DNA from: Chitinophaga lutea
Lineage (GTDB): Bacteria; Bacteroidota; Bacteroidia; Chitinophagales; Chitinophagaceae
Assembly (NCBI RefSeq): GCF_003813775.1
Contig: NZ_RPDH01000002.1
Location: forward strand, 744,001-808,000
Length of the DNA: 64,000 bases
Direction: 5' to 3'
The position numbers were made by a program, and so were the translations under genes. How positions within the stretch are numbered: position 1 is the first letter of the stretch; each line of letters starts with the position of its first letter. Under the pieces are notes generated by a model. It was not told the DNA's origin and ran no database searches. It saw only the letters and a list, made by a program, of their open reading frames with translations. Of the stretch, positions 1 through 10,135 are shown piece after piece.

Positions 1-2
1 TT

Positions 3-476
3 ACGGACATCGGCGCACCCTGCGATCAGCTGGTGCACCATTTCGGGAAATGCCACGCCGCTTTCCTGGAAGCCAATTACGACCCGCATATGCTCGATAC
101 CGGCCGGTACCCCATCTACCTGAAAAACCGCATCCGCGGCGGGCACGGCCATCTTTCCAATATCCAGGCGCTGGAACTGTTCAACACCTGCCGGCCGGAG
201 ACGCTGCAGTTGCTGCTGCTGGCCCACCTTTCGCGCGACAACAACTCGCCCGAACTGGTGCACGAGCTCTTCACCCGCCACGCGAACGGCGTGGAAATCG
301 TAGTGGCATCGCGGTATGAGGAAACGAAAGTGTATGAAGTGAAAGCGGGTGTGGTTCCTTCCTCCGTTAATATGACGCTGCGCAAGGAAGTACTCTCTGT
401 ACTGGCGCCGGCGCGGAAAGTAAAAAAACGGCACGTGCCAGGCAGTATTCAGGGGATGTTGGGATTTCCGGAGTAG
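3..476 (+). CDS. MBL-fold metallo-hydrolase, YycJ/WalJ-like, C-terminal part (5' end cut by window)
   Basis: The frame is open to the left edge of the window, so this is the last 157 codons of a longer gene. It ends with TAG at 474-476. The pattern LKNRIRGGHGHLSN, followed about 35 residues later by LAHLSRDNNSPEL, matches the C-terminal part of the YycJ/WalJ branch of metallo-beta-lactamase-fold hydrolases, where these histidines lie near the metal site. The family is thought to act on nucleic acid or nucleotide phosphodiesters in the cytoplasm; the substrate here cannot be read. A GTG at 33 is internal to the conserved region and is not the true start. The HxHxDH motif must lie outside the window. 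Confidence 0.8.
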   Translation, partial: TDIGAPCDQLVHHFGKCHAAFLEANYDPHMLDTGRYPIYLKNRIRGGHGHLSNIQALELFNTCRPETLQLLLLAHLSRDNNSPELVHELFTRHANGVEIVVASRYEETKVYEVKAGVVPSSVNMTLRKEVLSVLAPARKVKKRHVPGSIQGMLGFPE

Positions 477-620
477 GTTCTTTCGGACAGGCTGTATAAC
501 AACAAATCAGTTGGTGTTTTCTTGCTTCGGTATTAGTATGCCTCCCGTGCAGATAAGCACAATTCCATTGCTCTTTGTATTCCCATCACAGATGATACGG
601 TTCATTTATACGCCCGGCCG

Positions 621-2729
621 CTACTGTTCCACGATGAGATTAAACCCGCCATCGAGCGCCAGCTTCCCTTCCACCTCACCTTCCCCGGCTTTCAGGCCTT
701 TGATCTTGCCGGTTTTACCCTTGGTCACCAGGTCGGTCACCTGTTTTTCACTCAGCTTTTTACCGAACACCTCAAACGGGACCTTGAACCCGCATACCGA
801 GAAATTGGCGCAGCCATAGGCCGTGTTCCCTTTTTTGAGCAGCCGGGTCTTGCACTTGGGGCATTGCAGTTCCTCCACGGTTTTCTTCGGCGCTTTTTCC
901 TTTTCTTCCTTTGCCGGGGCGGCGGGCTTCTCCGCCGCAATGGAAATGGTTCTGCCGGCATTGTTTTTCACCTCGTGGGTGAGCTCCACCACCATCTGCA
1001 CCAGTTCCTGCTTGAACGTTTCCATCTGGTACTCCCCTTTTTCGATGAGGCGCAGCTTGCGTTCCCAGTTACCCGTCAGTTCGGGGCTTTTCAGCAGCTC
1101 GTTGTGGATGGTGTCGATCAGGTCGATGCCGGTTTGGGTGGCGAAAATGTTCTTCTTTTTCTTTTCTATATATTTTCTGCGGAACAGCGTTTCGATGATG
1201 TTGGCGCGGGTAGACGGGCGGCCGATGCCGTTGTCTTTCAACAGTTCGCGCATCTCTTCGTCCTCCACCTGCTTGCCGGCGGTTTCCATCGCGCGCAGTA
1301 AAGTGGCTTCGGTGAAGGGTTTGGGCGGCGTCGTTTTGCCCTTGTGGACGCGCGGCTCGTGCGGGCCGCTTTCGCCCACCTCGAACACGGGCAGGATCTT
1401 CTCCTTCTCTTCTTCCTCCTCGCCTTCTTTCTGCGCCGGGGCGTCGTTGGCGTACACTTCCTTCCAGCCCGGCTCCAGTATCTGTTTACCCGTGGCTTTG
1501 AATTCCACCTGGCCTACCTTGCCCAGTACCGTGGTGTTGGCGATTTTACATTCGGGATAAAAGGCCGCAATAAAACGGCGGGCCACCAGGTCGTACACCC
1601 GCTTCTCGTCGAGCGGCAGGTTTTCCGGGTACATACCGGTGGGAATGATGGCGTGGTGATCCGTCACCTTTTTATCGTCGAACACGGTTTTGAGCTTGGG
1701 AATGGGCTGCTGCAGCAGCGGGGCGATGAGCGCCTTGTAGGGCGTCATGTCCTGCAAAATGCCGGCTATTTTCGGATGCAGGTCTTCGGACAGGTACGTG
1801 GTGTCTACCCTGGGGTAGGTCACCAGTTTTTTTTCGTACAGGTTCTGGATATGTTTCAGCGTTTCGTCGGCCGAGAACGCGTATTTTTTATTTGCTTCCA
1901 CCTGGAGGGCCGTCAGGTCGAACAGGCGCGGGTTACCTTCCTTTCCTTCCTTGCGCTCGAAGCTGGTGATCTCGAAGGGATGTTCCTTCAGGTACGCCAG
2001 CCCTTTGTTGGCGCGGTCGATCTGTTTGATGCGGTCGATGGTGGCCGTGAACTCCGTTTTCCGGTAGATGGTTTTCAGCTCCCAGTATTCTTCCGACACG
2101 AAGGCGTTGATCTCTTTCTGGCGGGCCACGATCATGGCGAGCGTGGGCGTTTGCACCCTGCCGATGGACAGCACGGCCTTGCCGTCGCCGAACTTCTTGG
2201 TGAACAGGCGGGTGGCGTTCATGCCCAGCAGCCAGTCGCCGATGGCGCGGGCGCTGCCGGCGGCATAAAGGTTATCGTACTGCGCCGCATCTTTCAGTTT
2301 ATTGAATCCTTCCCGTATAGCCTCTTCCGTTAGCGAGGAAATCCAGAGCCGTTTCACCGGGGCCGGGCATTTTGCTTTCAGCAGCACCCAGCGCTGGATC
2401 AGTTCCCCCTCCTGCCCGGCGTCACCGCAGTTGATCACTTCTTCGCACTGGTGCACCAGGGTTTCGATCACTTTAAACTGTTTCTGCACACCCGAATTTT
2501 CGATCAGCTTGATGCCGAAATGGTTCGGGATGATGGGCAGGTCGCCCAGGCTCCAGGTTTTCCAGCCGGCCACATAATCGTGCGGCTCCTTGAGGGTGCA
2601 GAAATGCCCGAAGGTCCAGGTCACCTGGTACCCGTTCCCTTCATAATACCCGTCTTTCCGTTGCTTCGCACCCAGAATTTCGGCTATATCCCTTGCCACG
2701 CTTGGCTTTTCAGCAATGCATACTTTCAT
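621..2729 (-). CDS. topB: DNA topoisomerase III (type IA)
   Basis: The 702-residue product is a type IA topoisomerase that passes single DNA strands through a transient 5'-phosphotyrosine break, acting in decatenation and recombination. The N-terminal Toprim domain starts with the EKPSVA motif (Glu7) and has DAGQEGE at 103-109. The central domain has SIGRVQTPT near 189, and the catalytic tyrosine is Tyr305 in LVTYPRVDTTYL. One four-cysteine zinc ribbon (CPKC...CANFSVC) lies near the C-terminus and is followed by a basic tail. The frame runs 31 codons further upstream, but the conserved protein begins at MKVCIAEKPS, so I use the ATG at 2729. The third position of the Toprim DxDxE motif is Gly, a variant also seen in other Bacteroidota TopB proteins. 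Confidence 0.95.
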   Translation of the reverse strand: MKVCIAEKPSVARDIAEILGAKQRKDGYYEGNGYQVTWTFGHFCTLKEPHDYVAGWKTWSLGDLPIIPNHFGIKLIENSGVQKQFKVIETLVHQCEEVINCGDAGQEGELIQRWVLLKAKCPAPVKRLWISSLTEEAIREGFNKLKDAAQYDNLYAAGSARAIGDWLLGMNATRLFTKKFGDGKAVLSIGRVQTPTLAMIVARQKEINAFVSEEYWELKTIYRKTEFTATIDRIKQIDRANKGLAYLKEHPFEITSFERKEGKEGNPRLFDLTALQVEANKKYAFSADETLKHIQNLYEKKLVTYPRVDTTYLSEDLHPKIAGILQDMTPYKALIAPLLQQPIPKLKTVFDDKKVTDHHAIIPTGMYPENLPLDEKRVYDLVARRFIAAFYPECKIANTTVLGKVGQVEFKATGKQILEPGWKEVYANDAPAQKEGEEEEEKEKILPVFEVGESGPHEPRVHKGKTTPPKPFTEATLLRAMETAGKQVEDEEMRELLKDNGIGRPSTRANIIETLFRRKYIEKKKKNIFATQTGIDLIDTIHNELLKSPELTGNWERKLRLIEKGEYQMETFKQELVQMVVELTHEVKNNAGRTISIAAEKPAAPAKEEKEKAPKKTVEELQCPKCKTRLLKKGNTAYGCANFSVCGFKVPFEVFGKKLSEKQVTDLVTKGKTGKIKGLKAGEGEVEGKLALDGGFNLIVEQ

Positions 2730-2748
2730 GTCCGATTGATCGCAAGGG

Positions 2749-2756
2749 CAAATGTA
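2749..2756 (-). promoter_or_regulatory. Bacteroidota -7 box for topB (TACATTTG)
   Basis: Read on the minus strand this is TACATTTG, a perfect match to the Bacteroidota -7 consensus TAnnTTTG. A T-rich stretch lies about 18 bases further upstream where the -33 element would be. The predicted transcription start gives topB a leader of about 16 bases and supports the start codon at 2729. Confidence 0.55.
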
Positions 2757-2953
2757 ACAAAAAGCGGGGCGGTAAAAAATTGCGGGCGCACCGCCGCCAG
2801 AACATGATCGGGGGAGTAACATCGAGCAGGCCGGTGGCCGGACGCGTAATGAAACGGCTTTTCAATGCGGCGGGTGCGCGGGTATGGGACCACCGAAGCC
2901 GCCGGCCCGCAAAAGTTGTTTATGGAAAAAAGAAATATTCACATCTTTACAGC

Positions 2954-3577
2954 ATGCACATCAGAACCGCCATCCTGATATCCATCGTATGCCTCGCCTG
3001 CAACGACAAAAAACCCGGCGCCCGCAAGGAGCCCCGCAGCGGCCCGCCCGCCGTTACCGCGCCGCCGCCCCTCAACGAAACGCGGCTGCGCAAAAAAGCG
3101 GTGGAACTGAAAAGGTTCGCCGCCACCGGCCGCTACAACACACGTTACGCATGTTTCATCGACTTCAGTGTATTTTCCGGCAGGCGCCGCTTTGTGCTGT
3201 ACGACCTGCAGCGCGACAGCATCATTTCCCGCTCGCTGGTGGCGCATGGCCAGGGGCCGGATTTCCGTACCGAAGCAGTCGCGTTCTCCAATGAGCCCGG
3301 CAGCCGCTGCTCGTCGCCCGGCAAATACGCCATCGGCGCCAAATACAGCGGGCGCTTCGGCACCGCTTACAAACTGCACGGGCTCGATGCCAGCAATAAC
3401 CAGGCGTATAAAAGATTCGTGGTGTTGCACGGGCACGACTGTGTGCCCTCTGTGGAAGTCAGCCACGGCATCTGCCGCAGCGACGGTTGCCCCACGCTCA
3501 ACCCGGCCTATTTCTCCACCATACAGCCTTACCTCGACAGGAGCGCCAGGCCCATGCTGCTGTGGATTTACAGGTGA
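2954..3577 (+). CDS. Murein L,D-transpeptidase catalytic domain (YkuD_2-like) lipoprotein
   Basis: The 207-residue product begins with MHIRTAILISIVCLAC, a lipoprotein signal peptide ending in a lipobox, so it should be anchored in the outer or inner membrane and face the periplasm. After a Pro/Arg-rich linker comes a domain with FIDFSVFSG near its start and the catalytic-type motif HGICRSDGCPTL close to the C-terminus. This Ser-x-Gly-Cys arrangement with a nearby His is typical of the YkuD_2 family, which is predicted to form or edit peptidoglycan cross-links through a cysteine acyl-enzyme. The frame extends upstream of 2954, but only the ATG there gives a signal peptide. The last 10 bases overlap the end of the convergent lacI-type gene. 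Confidence 0.8.
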   Translation: MHIRTAILISIVCLACNDKKPGARKEPRSGPPAVTAPPPLNETRLRKKAVELKRFAATGRYNTRYACFIDFSVFSGRRRFVLYDLQRDSIISRSLVAHGQGPDFRTEAVAFSNEPGSRCSSPGKYAIGAKYSGRFGTAYKLHGLDASNNQAYKRFVVLHGHDCVPSVEVSHGICRSDGCPTLNPAYFSTIQPYLDRSARPMLLWIYR

Positions 3578-4587
3578 TCGTGCACTACCAGGCGGCAGGG
3601 TAATTGCCTGCTGTGGTATTGTGTGGGCTCTTCCTCGTCCTTTTCCGACATCCGCTCAAACAAAATGCGCGCCGCTTCCTCCCCGATCTCGAACGAACTT
3701 TCTTCGATCGAGGCCAGCGGTTTATGATCGAGGTAATGCAGGATGGGCAGGTTGCCGAAACCGGTAAACCCGATCTTTTCCAGCAGTTCCGGCCGCTGCG
3801 TTTTCAGGTAATGCAGCGCTTCCAGCGTAATATAATTCTTGAAAGTAAAAATGCCCGTAGGTGGTTCAGCCAACTGCAGCAGCTCTTCCATCGCCCGGTA
3901 GGTGCCTTCGGGCGTAAGGTCCACCGCCTTCACCAGCTCTTCCCGGAACGGGATGCCGTTGGCCTCCAGCGCCGCTTTGTACCCTTCATAACGCGCGTGG
4001 CTGGTGCGCATGCCTTCCGGCCCCATCAGGTGCGCAATATGCCGGTGGCCTTTTTTGATGAGGAAATCCGTGGCGGCGAAACCGCCTTCATGGTTATCCG
4101 ACGTCACAAAATCGAACATCCCCCCTTTCGGCTCGCGACCGATGCATACCACGGGAATGCCCATCTGCAGCAGCTTGCGGAACGGCTGCATGTCTACCGT
4201 GTTTTTGGTGACCGATACGATCACCCCGTCTACCCGGTGGCGCACCATCACATCCACGATCTTCTGCTCCGTGGCCACGTCTTCGTGCGACTGCGAAAGG
4301 ATCACATGATATCCCCGCTGCTCCGCCACCGCCTCCACGCCGTTGATCGCGAAGGCATAATATTGATCCAGGATGTCAGGGATGATGAGCCCCAGCGTGA
4401 ACGTCCTGCTCAGCTTGAAATGCCGCGCCGCCTCATTGGGCACGTAGTTCAGCTCCTGCGCCAGCGCCTTCACCCGCTCGCTCGTCAATGCACTGATCGA
4501 CGGATCGTTGTTCAAGGCCTTCGACACCGTAGAAACCGACATATGCAGTTTCTTCGCTATATCCTTGATCGTTACCCCCTTTTTCAT
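3568..4587 (-). CDS. LacI family transcriptional regulator
   Basis: The 339-residue product has the LacI N-terminal helix-turn-helix and hinge (VTIKDIAKKLHMSVSTVSKAL at 5-25, then NYVPNEAARHFK) followed by a periplasmic-binding-protein-like effector domain containing LGLIIPDILDQYYA and DGVIVSVTKNT. Such proteins bind palindromic operators with a central CG step and respond to a sugar or sugar derivative. The gene is divergent from the first susC gene, with 486 bases between them and an AATCGATT operator-like core about 55 bases upstream of its own start. It is therefore the likely local regulator of that SusC/SusD operon and of itself. The effector sugar is unknown. Confidence 0.92.
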   Translation of the reverse strand: MKKGVTIKDIAKKLHMSVSTVSKALNNDPSISALTSERVKALAQELNYVPNEAARHFKLSRTFTLGLIIPDILDQYYAFAINGVEAVAEQRGYHVILSQSHEDVATEQKIVDVMVRHRVDGVIVSVTKNTVDMQPFRKLLQMGIPVVCIGREPKGGMFDFVTSDNHEGGFAATDFLIKKGHRHIAHLMGPEGMRTSHARYEGYKAALEANGIPFREELVKAVDLTPEGTYRAMEELLQLAEPPTGIFTFKNYITLEALHYLKTQRPELLEKIGFTGFGNLPILHYLDHKPLASIEESSFEIGEEAARILFERMSEKDEEEPTQYHSRQLPCRLVVHDHL

Positions 4588-4636
4588 GGCTTCATATTAC
4601 AAAAACTATTTCAAACGTTGTAAATGGATTTTAGTT

Positions 4637-4654
4637 ATTTAAATCGATTGCAAT
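4637..4654. promoter_or_regulatory. LacI-type operator candidate, core AATCGATT
   Basis: The core AATCGATT (4642-4649) has a central CG, as LacI-family operators do, and outer half-sites ATT and AAT that also pair. Two inner pairs are mismatched, so the palindrome is imperfect. It lies between the lacI-type gene and the first susC, about 22 bases upstream of TAAATTTC (4672-4679), a 7-of-8 match to the -7 box facing susC. The same core recurs in longer perfect palindromes at 37214 and 48988. Confidence 0.5.
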
Positions 4655-4865
4655 TCATATATTGCTCCCGATAAATTTCACGTCATTTTTTAACCGTAAC
4701 CATTCTTTAAAAAAACCGGCGCCGTGAACCCGGGCAACAGTGAAATATAGACAGCGCAAGTGTTTCACCATTTCTAAATCGAAAAAAATCACCGCATGAC
4801 CACGTTCATCCGGAGAGCATGAATGATATGCTTTCCGCTGTTTAACACAATCCATACGTAGCAAT

Positions 4866-5073
4866 CTATTCTCAAACCGTAAAACTGTTCTGCAAATGAC
4901 GACTATTTCCGGTTGCGGGCATCCTGTGCCCGGCCCGGGCTGACACACGCTCATATCAATGCTGTATTTCAAAATGATGAATCGTAAAAACTGATCCGCC
5001 AACGGCTTTTTTTCCGGTAATGACCGGGCTATGCGCTTAAATTCCATTTATCAATCGTAAAACTGATCTCACA
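4866..5073 (+). promoter_or_regulatory. Long susC leader with repeated (T/C)CGTAAAACTG motif
   Basis: The 486-base gap from 4588 to 5073 holds no convincing full gene. Besides the operator it contains three copies of a motif close to ATCGTAAAACTGATC, starting near 4873, 4980 and 5054. A fourth copy sits between susC and susD at 8193-8208. The first and third copies are each followed within about 10 bases by ATGAC(G/T)ACT, so the first looks like a duplicate of the susC start region. The function is unknown; a regulator-binding or translation-related leader element are both possible. Confidence 0.4.
4896..4943 (+). CDS. Possible 15-residue upstream leader peptide of susC
   Basis: A short frame ATG ACG ACT ATT ... 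TGA encodes MTTISGCGHPVPGPG. Its first three residues copy those of SusC (MTT), and it follows one of the leader repeats. A small hairpin (CGGGCA at 4916-4921 with TGCCCG at 4927-4932) lies inside it. It may be a real leader peptide or only a decayed duplicate of the susC start. No coding statistics are possible at this size. Confidence 0.2.
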   Translation: MTTISGCGHPVPGPG

Positions 5074-8000
5074 ATGACTACTCTTATCAGGAACAGGCTG
5101 CTGTTGATGTATACGGCCTGTTTTACGCTGATCTTCATGCTCCTGGCGGGTTCCGCGGCACAGGCGCAGAACCGCAAAGTCAGCGGCACCGTCGTTGACC
5201 TGGGCGGCAAACCCGTACCCGGCGTAACGGTGGTGATCGAAGGCACCAACAAAGGCACCGCCACCGGCGCGGACGGAACGTTTACGCTCAACGATGTAGC
5301 GCCCGGGGCCACGTTATCTTTTTCTTTTATCGGTTACCAGACGCAGAAAGTCAAAGCCGGTTCGGGGCCGATGACCATCACCATCAGGGAGAACGCCACC
5401 GAGCTCGATCAACTGGTGGTAGTGGGTTACGGTACGCGGAAAAAAAGCGATGTGACCGGCGCCGTTTCGCAGGTGCAGGTGAGCAAACTTGAAAATGAAA
5501 ATCCGGCCAGCGTGCAGGATGCGCTGCGCGGCAATATTTCCGGCCTCAGCGTGAGCACCAGCAATTCCGCCAAAGGCGGCGGCGACCTGGTGGTGCGCGG
5601 CCGTTCGTCCATTCACGCCAATCCTTCCCCGCTGATCGTGCTCGACGGGGTGATCTATCCCGGCGCGCTGAGCGACATTAACCCCAACGACATTCAGACC
5701 ATCGACGTATTGAAAGACGCGAGCTCCGCCGCCGTATACGGCGCCAAATCGGCGAAAGGCGTGGTGCTCATCACCACTAAAAAAGGCAGCAAAAGCAAAC
5801 CCACCATCACCCTGAACGCCAACACCGGCATTTCCACCCTCGCGATGGACCAGCCGCTGTACGACGGGCCCGGTTTCGTGCGCTGGCGCACCGATGTGAT
5901 GAAAAGCATCAACGCCAGTGCGCAGCCTTACCGCTTCGACGACCCGCGCACGCTGCCGTCCAACATCACCATCGACCAGTGGAAGGCGTACGACAACTCA
6001 CAGGGCGACCCGATCGACATCTGGATGACGCGCCTGAAAATATTCCCCGTGGAAGTGCGGAATTACAAAGCGGGCAAACAAACCGACTGGTACAGCCAGA
6101 TGTGGCAGAGCGGCCTGCGGCAGGACTATACCGTGAGCATCTCCGGCCGGAAGGAAGACATCTCCTACTACATCAGCGCCGGCTATGTCAACAACGAAGG
6201 ATTTATAGTAGGCGATAAATTCAAGACATTCCGGACCCGCATCAACGTGGAGGCCAAGGCCGCCAAATGGGCCGTGGTAGGCGTCAACATGCAGTTTGCG
6301 GACAGGGATGAAAGCCAGGTGCCGGTGGACTGGGGCCAGATGGTGAACGCCTCGCCCTGGGGAGAAAAATACAAAGACGACGGCGTGACGCTGCGCGACA
6401 GCCCGAACGACGACGTGGGCAACAACACCAACCCTTTTCTCAACAACGCCTACACCAACCGCCTCCAGAAATACAATACCCTCTTCGGCTCACTGTACCT
6501 GAAAGGCGACCTGCCGGCGGGTTTCTCTTACCAGGTGAACTTTACGCCCAACTTCGAGTTCGAGCGTTATTTCAACGCCAACTCCGCGAAAGACTTCCGG
6601 TATGCGGCCCGCAAGGGGTATGCCGTGAGAAGGGAGATGAACACCTACAACTGGCAGATCGATAACCTGCTGCGCTGGAACAAAACCTTCGGCGATCACG
6701 ACTTCGATGTAACACTGCTGATGAATGCGGAGAAGTTCCAGTCGTGGCGCAACCAGATGGAAAACGAAGGTTTCGACCCGAACGATAACCTGAGCTGGCA
6801 CAACATCGGCTCCGGCATCAAACCCGTGATCTCCAGCTTCGACTCCATCAGCACCGGCGACGCGCTGATGGCCCGTTTGAACTATGGTTTCCGGCAGAAA
6901 TACCTGCTCACCGCCTCCATCCGCCGCGACGGCTACTCCGCGTTCGGGCAGCGCAACCCGCGCGCCAGCTTTCCGGCCATCGGCCTCGGCTGGGTGTTTA
7001 CCAAAGAAAGTTTCGTGAACCTGCCCTGGCTCAACTTCGGTAAGCTGCGCGCTTCTTACGGCGTGAACGGCAACCGCGACATCGGCCGATACCTGGCCCT
7101 CTCCGACCTCAGCACGGGCAAGTACCAGTACGTAATGCCCAACGGCACCGTGGTGCTGGTATCGCAACTGTACGTAAACAGGATGGCCAACCCCAACCTC
7201 AAATGGGAAAAAGCCAATTCCTACAACCTCGGCCTCGACTTCTCGGCGCTGCGCGACCGTTTGAGCGGCTCCATCGAGGTGTATAACAAAATCACCAAAG
7301 ACCTCCTGATCCTCCGCACCATCCCCGATGTGACCGGTTTCACGAACGTGATGGACAACCTCGGCGAGATACAGAACAAGGGCGTCGAGATCACCCTCAA
7401 CAGCGTGAACGTGGAAACCAAAAGCGGCTTCCAGTGGCGCACCGGCTTCAACTTCACCCTCAACCGCAACAAGATCAACCACCTGTACGGCCCTGTAGAC
7501 ATCAAGGATGCCGACGGCAAGGTGATCGGCCGCGAGGAGCGCGACGATGTGGCTAACCGCCTCTTTATCGGGCACGATATGGATGAGATCTGGGACATGA
7601 AGATCCTCGGCATCTGGCAGCAGAGCGAAGCCGCCGAAGCCGCCAAATTCGGCGTGAAGCCGGGCGACTTCAAACTCCAGGATACCGATGGCGACGGCAA
7701 GTTTTCGGATAAAGACAAGATATTCCAGGGCTACCGTTCTCCCCGCTTCCGCTGGACGCTGCGCAACGACTTCTCGTACCGCAACTTCGAGCTCTCGTTC
7801 ATGCTCTACTCCGCCTGGGGACAGAAAGAGATTTACAACGTCGCCAAAAACAACTCCGGTTTCATCGACCGTCAGAACTCTTACATCACGCCTTACTGGA
7901 CGCCCGAGAACCCGATCAACGACCATGCCCGGCTGTTTTCCAACAACGGCAGCATTGCCTTCAACGTGTACCGCAAAGCTTCGTTCGTGCGCCTGAGCAC

Positions 8001-8193
8001 CGTGGCGCTGGCTTACACCGTGCCGCGGAAACTGCTCGAACGCTTCGGCATCGAGTCGTTCAAACTGTACGGCAACGTGAGCAATGTGGCCATGTACCAG
8101 CCCGACTGGCATTTCTGGGACGCCGAGTACGCCTACACGGCCAATAACCCGCCGGCGCGGAATTATTCCCTGGGCTTAAATGTTACGTTCTAA
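5074..8193 (+). CDS. SusC/RagA family TonB-linked outer membrane protein (pair 1)
   Basis: The 1039-residue outer-membrane transporter has a signal peptide to about residue 32 (ending AAQAQ), a carboxypeptidase-regulatory-like beta domain at about 36-105, then the plug with [16 protein letters not shown] (about 112-127) and the SusC signature [26 protein letters not shown] in the 210s-230s, and a C-terminal 22-strand-type barrel ending in [10 protein letters not shown]. There is no N-terminal STN domain, so direct signalling to a FecR is not expected. It imports oligosaccharides with the SusD lipoprotein encoded 20 bases downstream, using TonB. A divergent LacI-family gene suggests sugar-responsive repression. 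Confidence 0.95.
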   Translation: MTTLIRNRLLLMYTACFTLIFMLLAGSAAQAQNRKVSGTVVDLGGKPVPGVTVVIEGTNKGTATGADGTFTLNDVAPGATLSFSFIGYQTQKVKAGSGPMTITIRENATELDQLVVVGYGTRKKSDVTGAVSQVQVSKLENENPASVQDALRGNISGLSVSTSNSAKGGGDLVVRGRSSIHANPSPLIVLDGVIYPGALSDINPNDIQTIDVLKDASSAAVYGAKSAKGVVLITTKKGSKSKPTITLNANTGISTLAMDQPLYDGPGFVRWRTDVMKSINASAQPYRFDDPRTLPSNITIDQWKAYDNSQGDPIDIWMTRLKIFPVEVRNYKAGKQTDWYSQMWQSGLRQDYTVSISGRKEDISYYISAGYVNNEGFIVGDKFKTFRTRINVEAKAAKWAVVGVNMQFADRDESQVPVDWGQMVNASPWGEKYKDDGVTLRDSPNDDVGNNTNPFLNNAYTNRLQKYNTLFGSLYLKGDLPAGFSYQVNFTPNFEFERYFNANSAKDFRYAARKGYAVRREMNTYNWQIDNLLRWNKTFGDHDFDVTLLMNAEKFQSWRNQMENEGFDPNDNLSWHNIGSGIKPVISSFDSISTGDALMARLNYGFRQKYLLTASIRRDGYSAFGQRNPRASFPAIGLGWVFTKESFVNLPWLNFGKLRASYGVNGNRDIGRYLALSDLSTGKYQYVMPNGTVVLVSQLYVNRMANPNLKWEKANSYNLGLDFSALRDRLSGSIEVYNKITKDLLILRTIPDVTGFTNVMDNLGEIQNKGVEITLNSVNVETKSGFQWRTGFNFTLNRNKINHLYGPVDIKDADGKVIGREERDDVANRLFIGHDMDEIWDMKILGIWQQSEAAEAAKFGVKPGDFKLQDTDGDGKFSDKDKIFQGYRSPRFRWTLRNDFSYRNFELSFMLYSAWGQKEIYNVAKNNSGFIDRQNSYITPYWTPENPINDHARLFSNNGSIAFNVYRKASFVRLSTVALAYTVPRKLLERFGIESFKLYGNVSNVAMYQPDWHFWDAEYAYTANNPPARNYSLGLNVTF

Positions 8194-8213
8194 TCGTCAA
8201 AACTGATGCTGTT

Positions 8214-10019
8214 ATGAAATTGATATTCAAATCTGCCCTGCTGGCAGTGACCATATGCGGAGCATCCGCCTGTAACAAGGACTGGCTGAAGCCCGAACCT
8301 TTATCTTTCTACGTACCCGATCTGACCTACACCGATCCCGCTTCCATGCGCGCCGCCCTTGTGGCATGCGCCCGCAACGCGCGGCTGGAGTACTACGGCG
8401 ACAATCCGCCGATCCTCACCGAGATGCTTTTTTCCGAGGTGATCGTAGACGGCGTGACCGATAAATCAGGCCCGCCGCAGGATCTGAACCTGCTCATCAC
8501 GCCCGACGGCGCGAACGAAAACAGCGCCGACCGCGCCCGTATCTATTATTACTGGAGCGAGGGCTACAAGGGCATCAAATACGCCAACACGGTGATACAG
8601 CGTATCGACGACGCAACGTACGCATCCCCTGCGGAACGCAATGCCATCCTCGGGTCCGCTTATTTCCACCGCGCGCTGCGCTACTACCGGCTCACGCACC
8701 AGTTCGGCGACGTACCGGCCATCATGAAAGAAATAAACGAACCGCAACTGGAATTCTACAGCACCAAACGCGACGTGATACTGGAATACATCAAAAAGGA
8801 TCTCGATTCCGCCAAAAACTGGGTGTCCGACAACGTAAGCCGGGGCGAAGTGACCAAAGGCGCCGTGCTGCACCTGCTCACCAAGGTGAACCTGGCGCTG
8901 GGCAAATTCGACGAAGCCATCGCTTCCTCTACCGCACTGATCAACAGCGGCCCTTACGCCCTGATGAAACAGCCGTTCGGCGCCACCAAAAAGAACGTGA
9001 TCTGGGATTTGCACCGGCCCGAGAACAAATCGCTCGGTGAAAATAAAGAAGGTGTGTTCATGATCATCGACCGGTTCGGCGACGGCGGTTATGAAACCGG
9101 GATGCGCATCATGCGCCAGGCCGTGCCGTACTGGGGCTCCAACATCAACACCCCTTCCGGTGTAAAAGGCACCAACGATAACGTGAACCCCGAGTTCGTG
9201 CAATCGAACCTCTACGGCCGCGGCATCGGGCGGTGCAGGCCCAGCAATTACAGCCAGTACGAAATCTGGACCGACCCCAACGACCTCCGGCATGCCAAAG
9301 GCAACTGGATGACCATGGAAGAGCTGCTGTACAATGAGCCGAACCTGAAAAAGAACAACGACCCTTATTATCTCAAGCCGCTCCAGCTGAAAAACAACAG
9401 CGGCGGCCTGTTGTGCACCGATACCATCCGCTGCTGGTACGGCTGGCCGCACTACAAGATCTTCGTGCCGGACACCGAAAACTCGCCCATGCAGGGCGGC
9501 CACACCGACTGGTATATGTTCCGCCTCGCCGAAACATACCTGCTCCGGGCCGAGGCGTATTACTGGAAAGGCGAGATGGGTCTTGCCGCGGCAGACGTCA
9601 ACCAGGTGCGGCAGCGCGCACAATGCGCGCCCATCACCGCTGGCGATGTAAATATCGGCACCATTCTCGACGAGCGCGCACGGGAACTGTTTTTCGAAGA
9701 ACCGCGTAAAACCGAGCTGACCCGCATCGCCTACATTTTCGCCCGCACCGGCAAACCGGCGTACAACGGCAAAGTGTACACGCTCGAGAACTTTTCGGAC
9801 AACAACTTCTTTTACGACCGCGTGAAAGAAAAAAACAACTTCTACCGTGAAGGCATTGTGACCAATCACGGCGACAAATACACGATGAGCCCCTTCCACG
9901 TACTGTGGCCGGTGCCCACCAGATCGATACAGGCCAATTCGTACGGCGTCATCAACCAGAACAAAGGATATGTCGGTTATGAAGCCAACAGGCCCCCGCT
10001 GGATAAAATACCTGAATGA
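8214..10019 (+). CDS. SusD/RagB family nutrient-binding outer membrane lipoprotein (pair 1)
   Basis: The 601-residue lipoprotein has a signal peptide with the lipid-attachment cysteine at position 20 (CGASAC). The typical SusD TPR region includes [25 protein letters not shown], and the C-terminal part has [22 protein letters not shown] and VNQVRQRAQ. It is the lid that captures glycan for the SusC channel. It starts 20 bases after susC stops, and the spacer carries the same CGT(C)AAAACTGAT motif as the susC leader, so the two are surely co-transcribed. At 601 residues it is somewhat longer than many SusD proteins. Confidence 0.93.
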   Translation: MKLIFKSALLAVTICGASACNKDWLKPEPLSFYVPDLTYTDPASMRAALVACARNARLEYYGDNPPILTEMLFSEVIVDGVTDKSGPPQDLNLLITPDGANENSADRARIYYYWSEGYKGIKYANTVIQRIDDATYASPAERNAILGSAYFHRALRYYRLTHQFGDVPAIMKEINEPQLEFYSTKRDVILEYIKKDLDSAKNWVSDNVSRGEVTKGAVLHLLTKVNLALGKFDEAIASSTALINSGPYALMKQPFGATKKNVIWDLHRPENKSLGENKEGVFMIIDRFGDGGYETGMRIMRQAVPYWGSNINTPSGVKGTNDNVNPEFVQSNLYGRGIGRCRPSNYSQYEIWTDPNDLRHAKGNWMTMEELLYNEPNLKKNNDPYYLKPLQLKNNSGGLLCTDTIRCWYGWPHYKIFVPDTENSPMQGGHTDWYMFRLAETYLLRAEAYYWKGEMGLAAADVNQVRQRAQCAPITAGDVNIGTILDERARELFFEEPRKTELTRIAYIFARTGKPAYNGKVYTLENFSDNNFFYDRVKEKNNFYREGIVTNHGDKYTMSPFHVLWPVPTRSIQANSYGVINQNKGYVGYEANRPPLDKIPE

Positions 10020-10041
10020 TTGATACATGAGCGCTAACGTC

Positions 10042-10083
10042 ACCGCCCCCAGTCTTTTCCAGACAACGGGGGCGGTCTTTTTT
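10042..10083 (+). terminator. Intrinsic terminator after the first susCD operon
   Basis: ACCGCCCCC (10042-10050) pairs perfectly with GGGGGCGGT (10068-10076), followed by C and seven T. It closes the susCD operon on the plus strand and separates it from the oxidoreductase gene at 10136. Confidence 0.85.
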
Positions 10084-10110
10084 TCAGGTGAAACATTGAT
10101 TTTTGATTTG

Positions 10111-10118
10111 TATTTTAG
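10111..10118 (+). promoter_or_regulatory. Variant -7 box TATTTTAG
   Basis: TATTTTAG lies 17 bases before the start codon of the exported oxidoreductase. It matches the Bacteroidota -7 consensus at 6 of 8 positions. The identical 8-mer occurs upstream of the DUF1080 gene (41695-41702, minus) and of the second sulfatase (59606-59613, minus), and TATCTTAG lies upstream of the TPR-AAA gene (16876-16883). Confidence 0.3.
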
Positions 10119-10135
10119 GGAACCAATTCCATGTC

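Noticed and set aside
4655..5047. 130-codon open frame on the minus strand in the susC-1 leader
   Set aside because: It has no domain-like sequence or signal, lies antisense to the leader, and covers the repeat motifs and operator region; the composition looks non-coding.
6490..8112. 540-codon open frame antisense to susC-1
   Set aside because: Long antisense frames are expected in GC-rich genes with strong third-position bias; the sense strand encodes a clear SusC barrel.
8466..10043. 525-codon open frame antisense to susD-1
   Set aside because: Same codon-bias effect; low-complexity His/Val/Gly composition and no recognisable motif.
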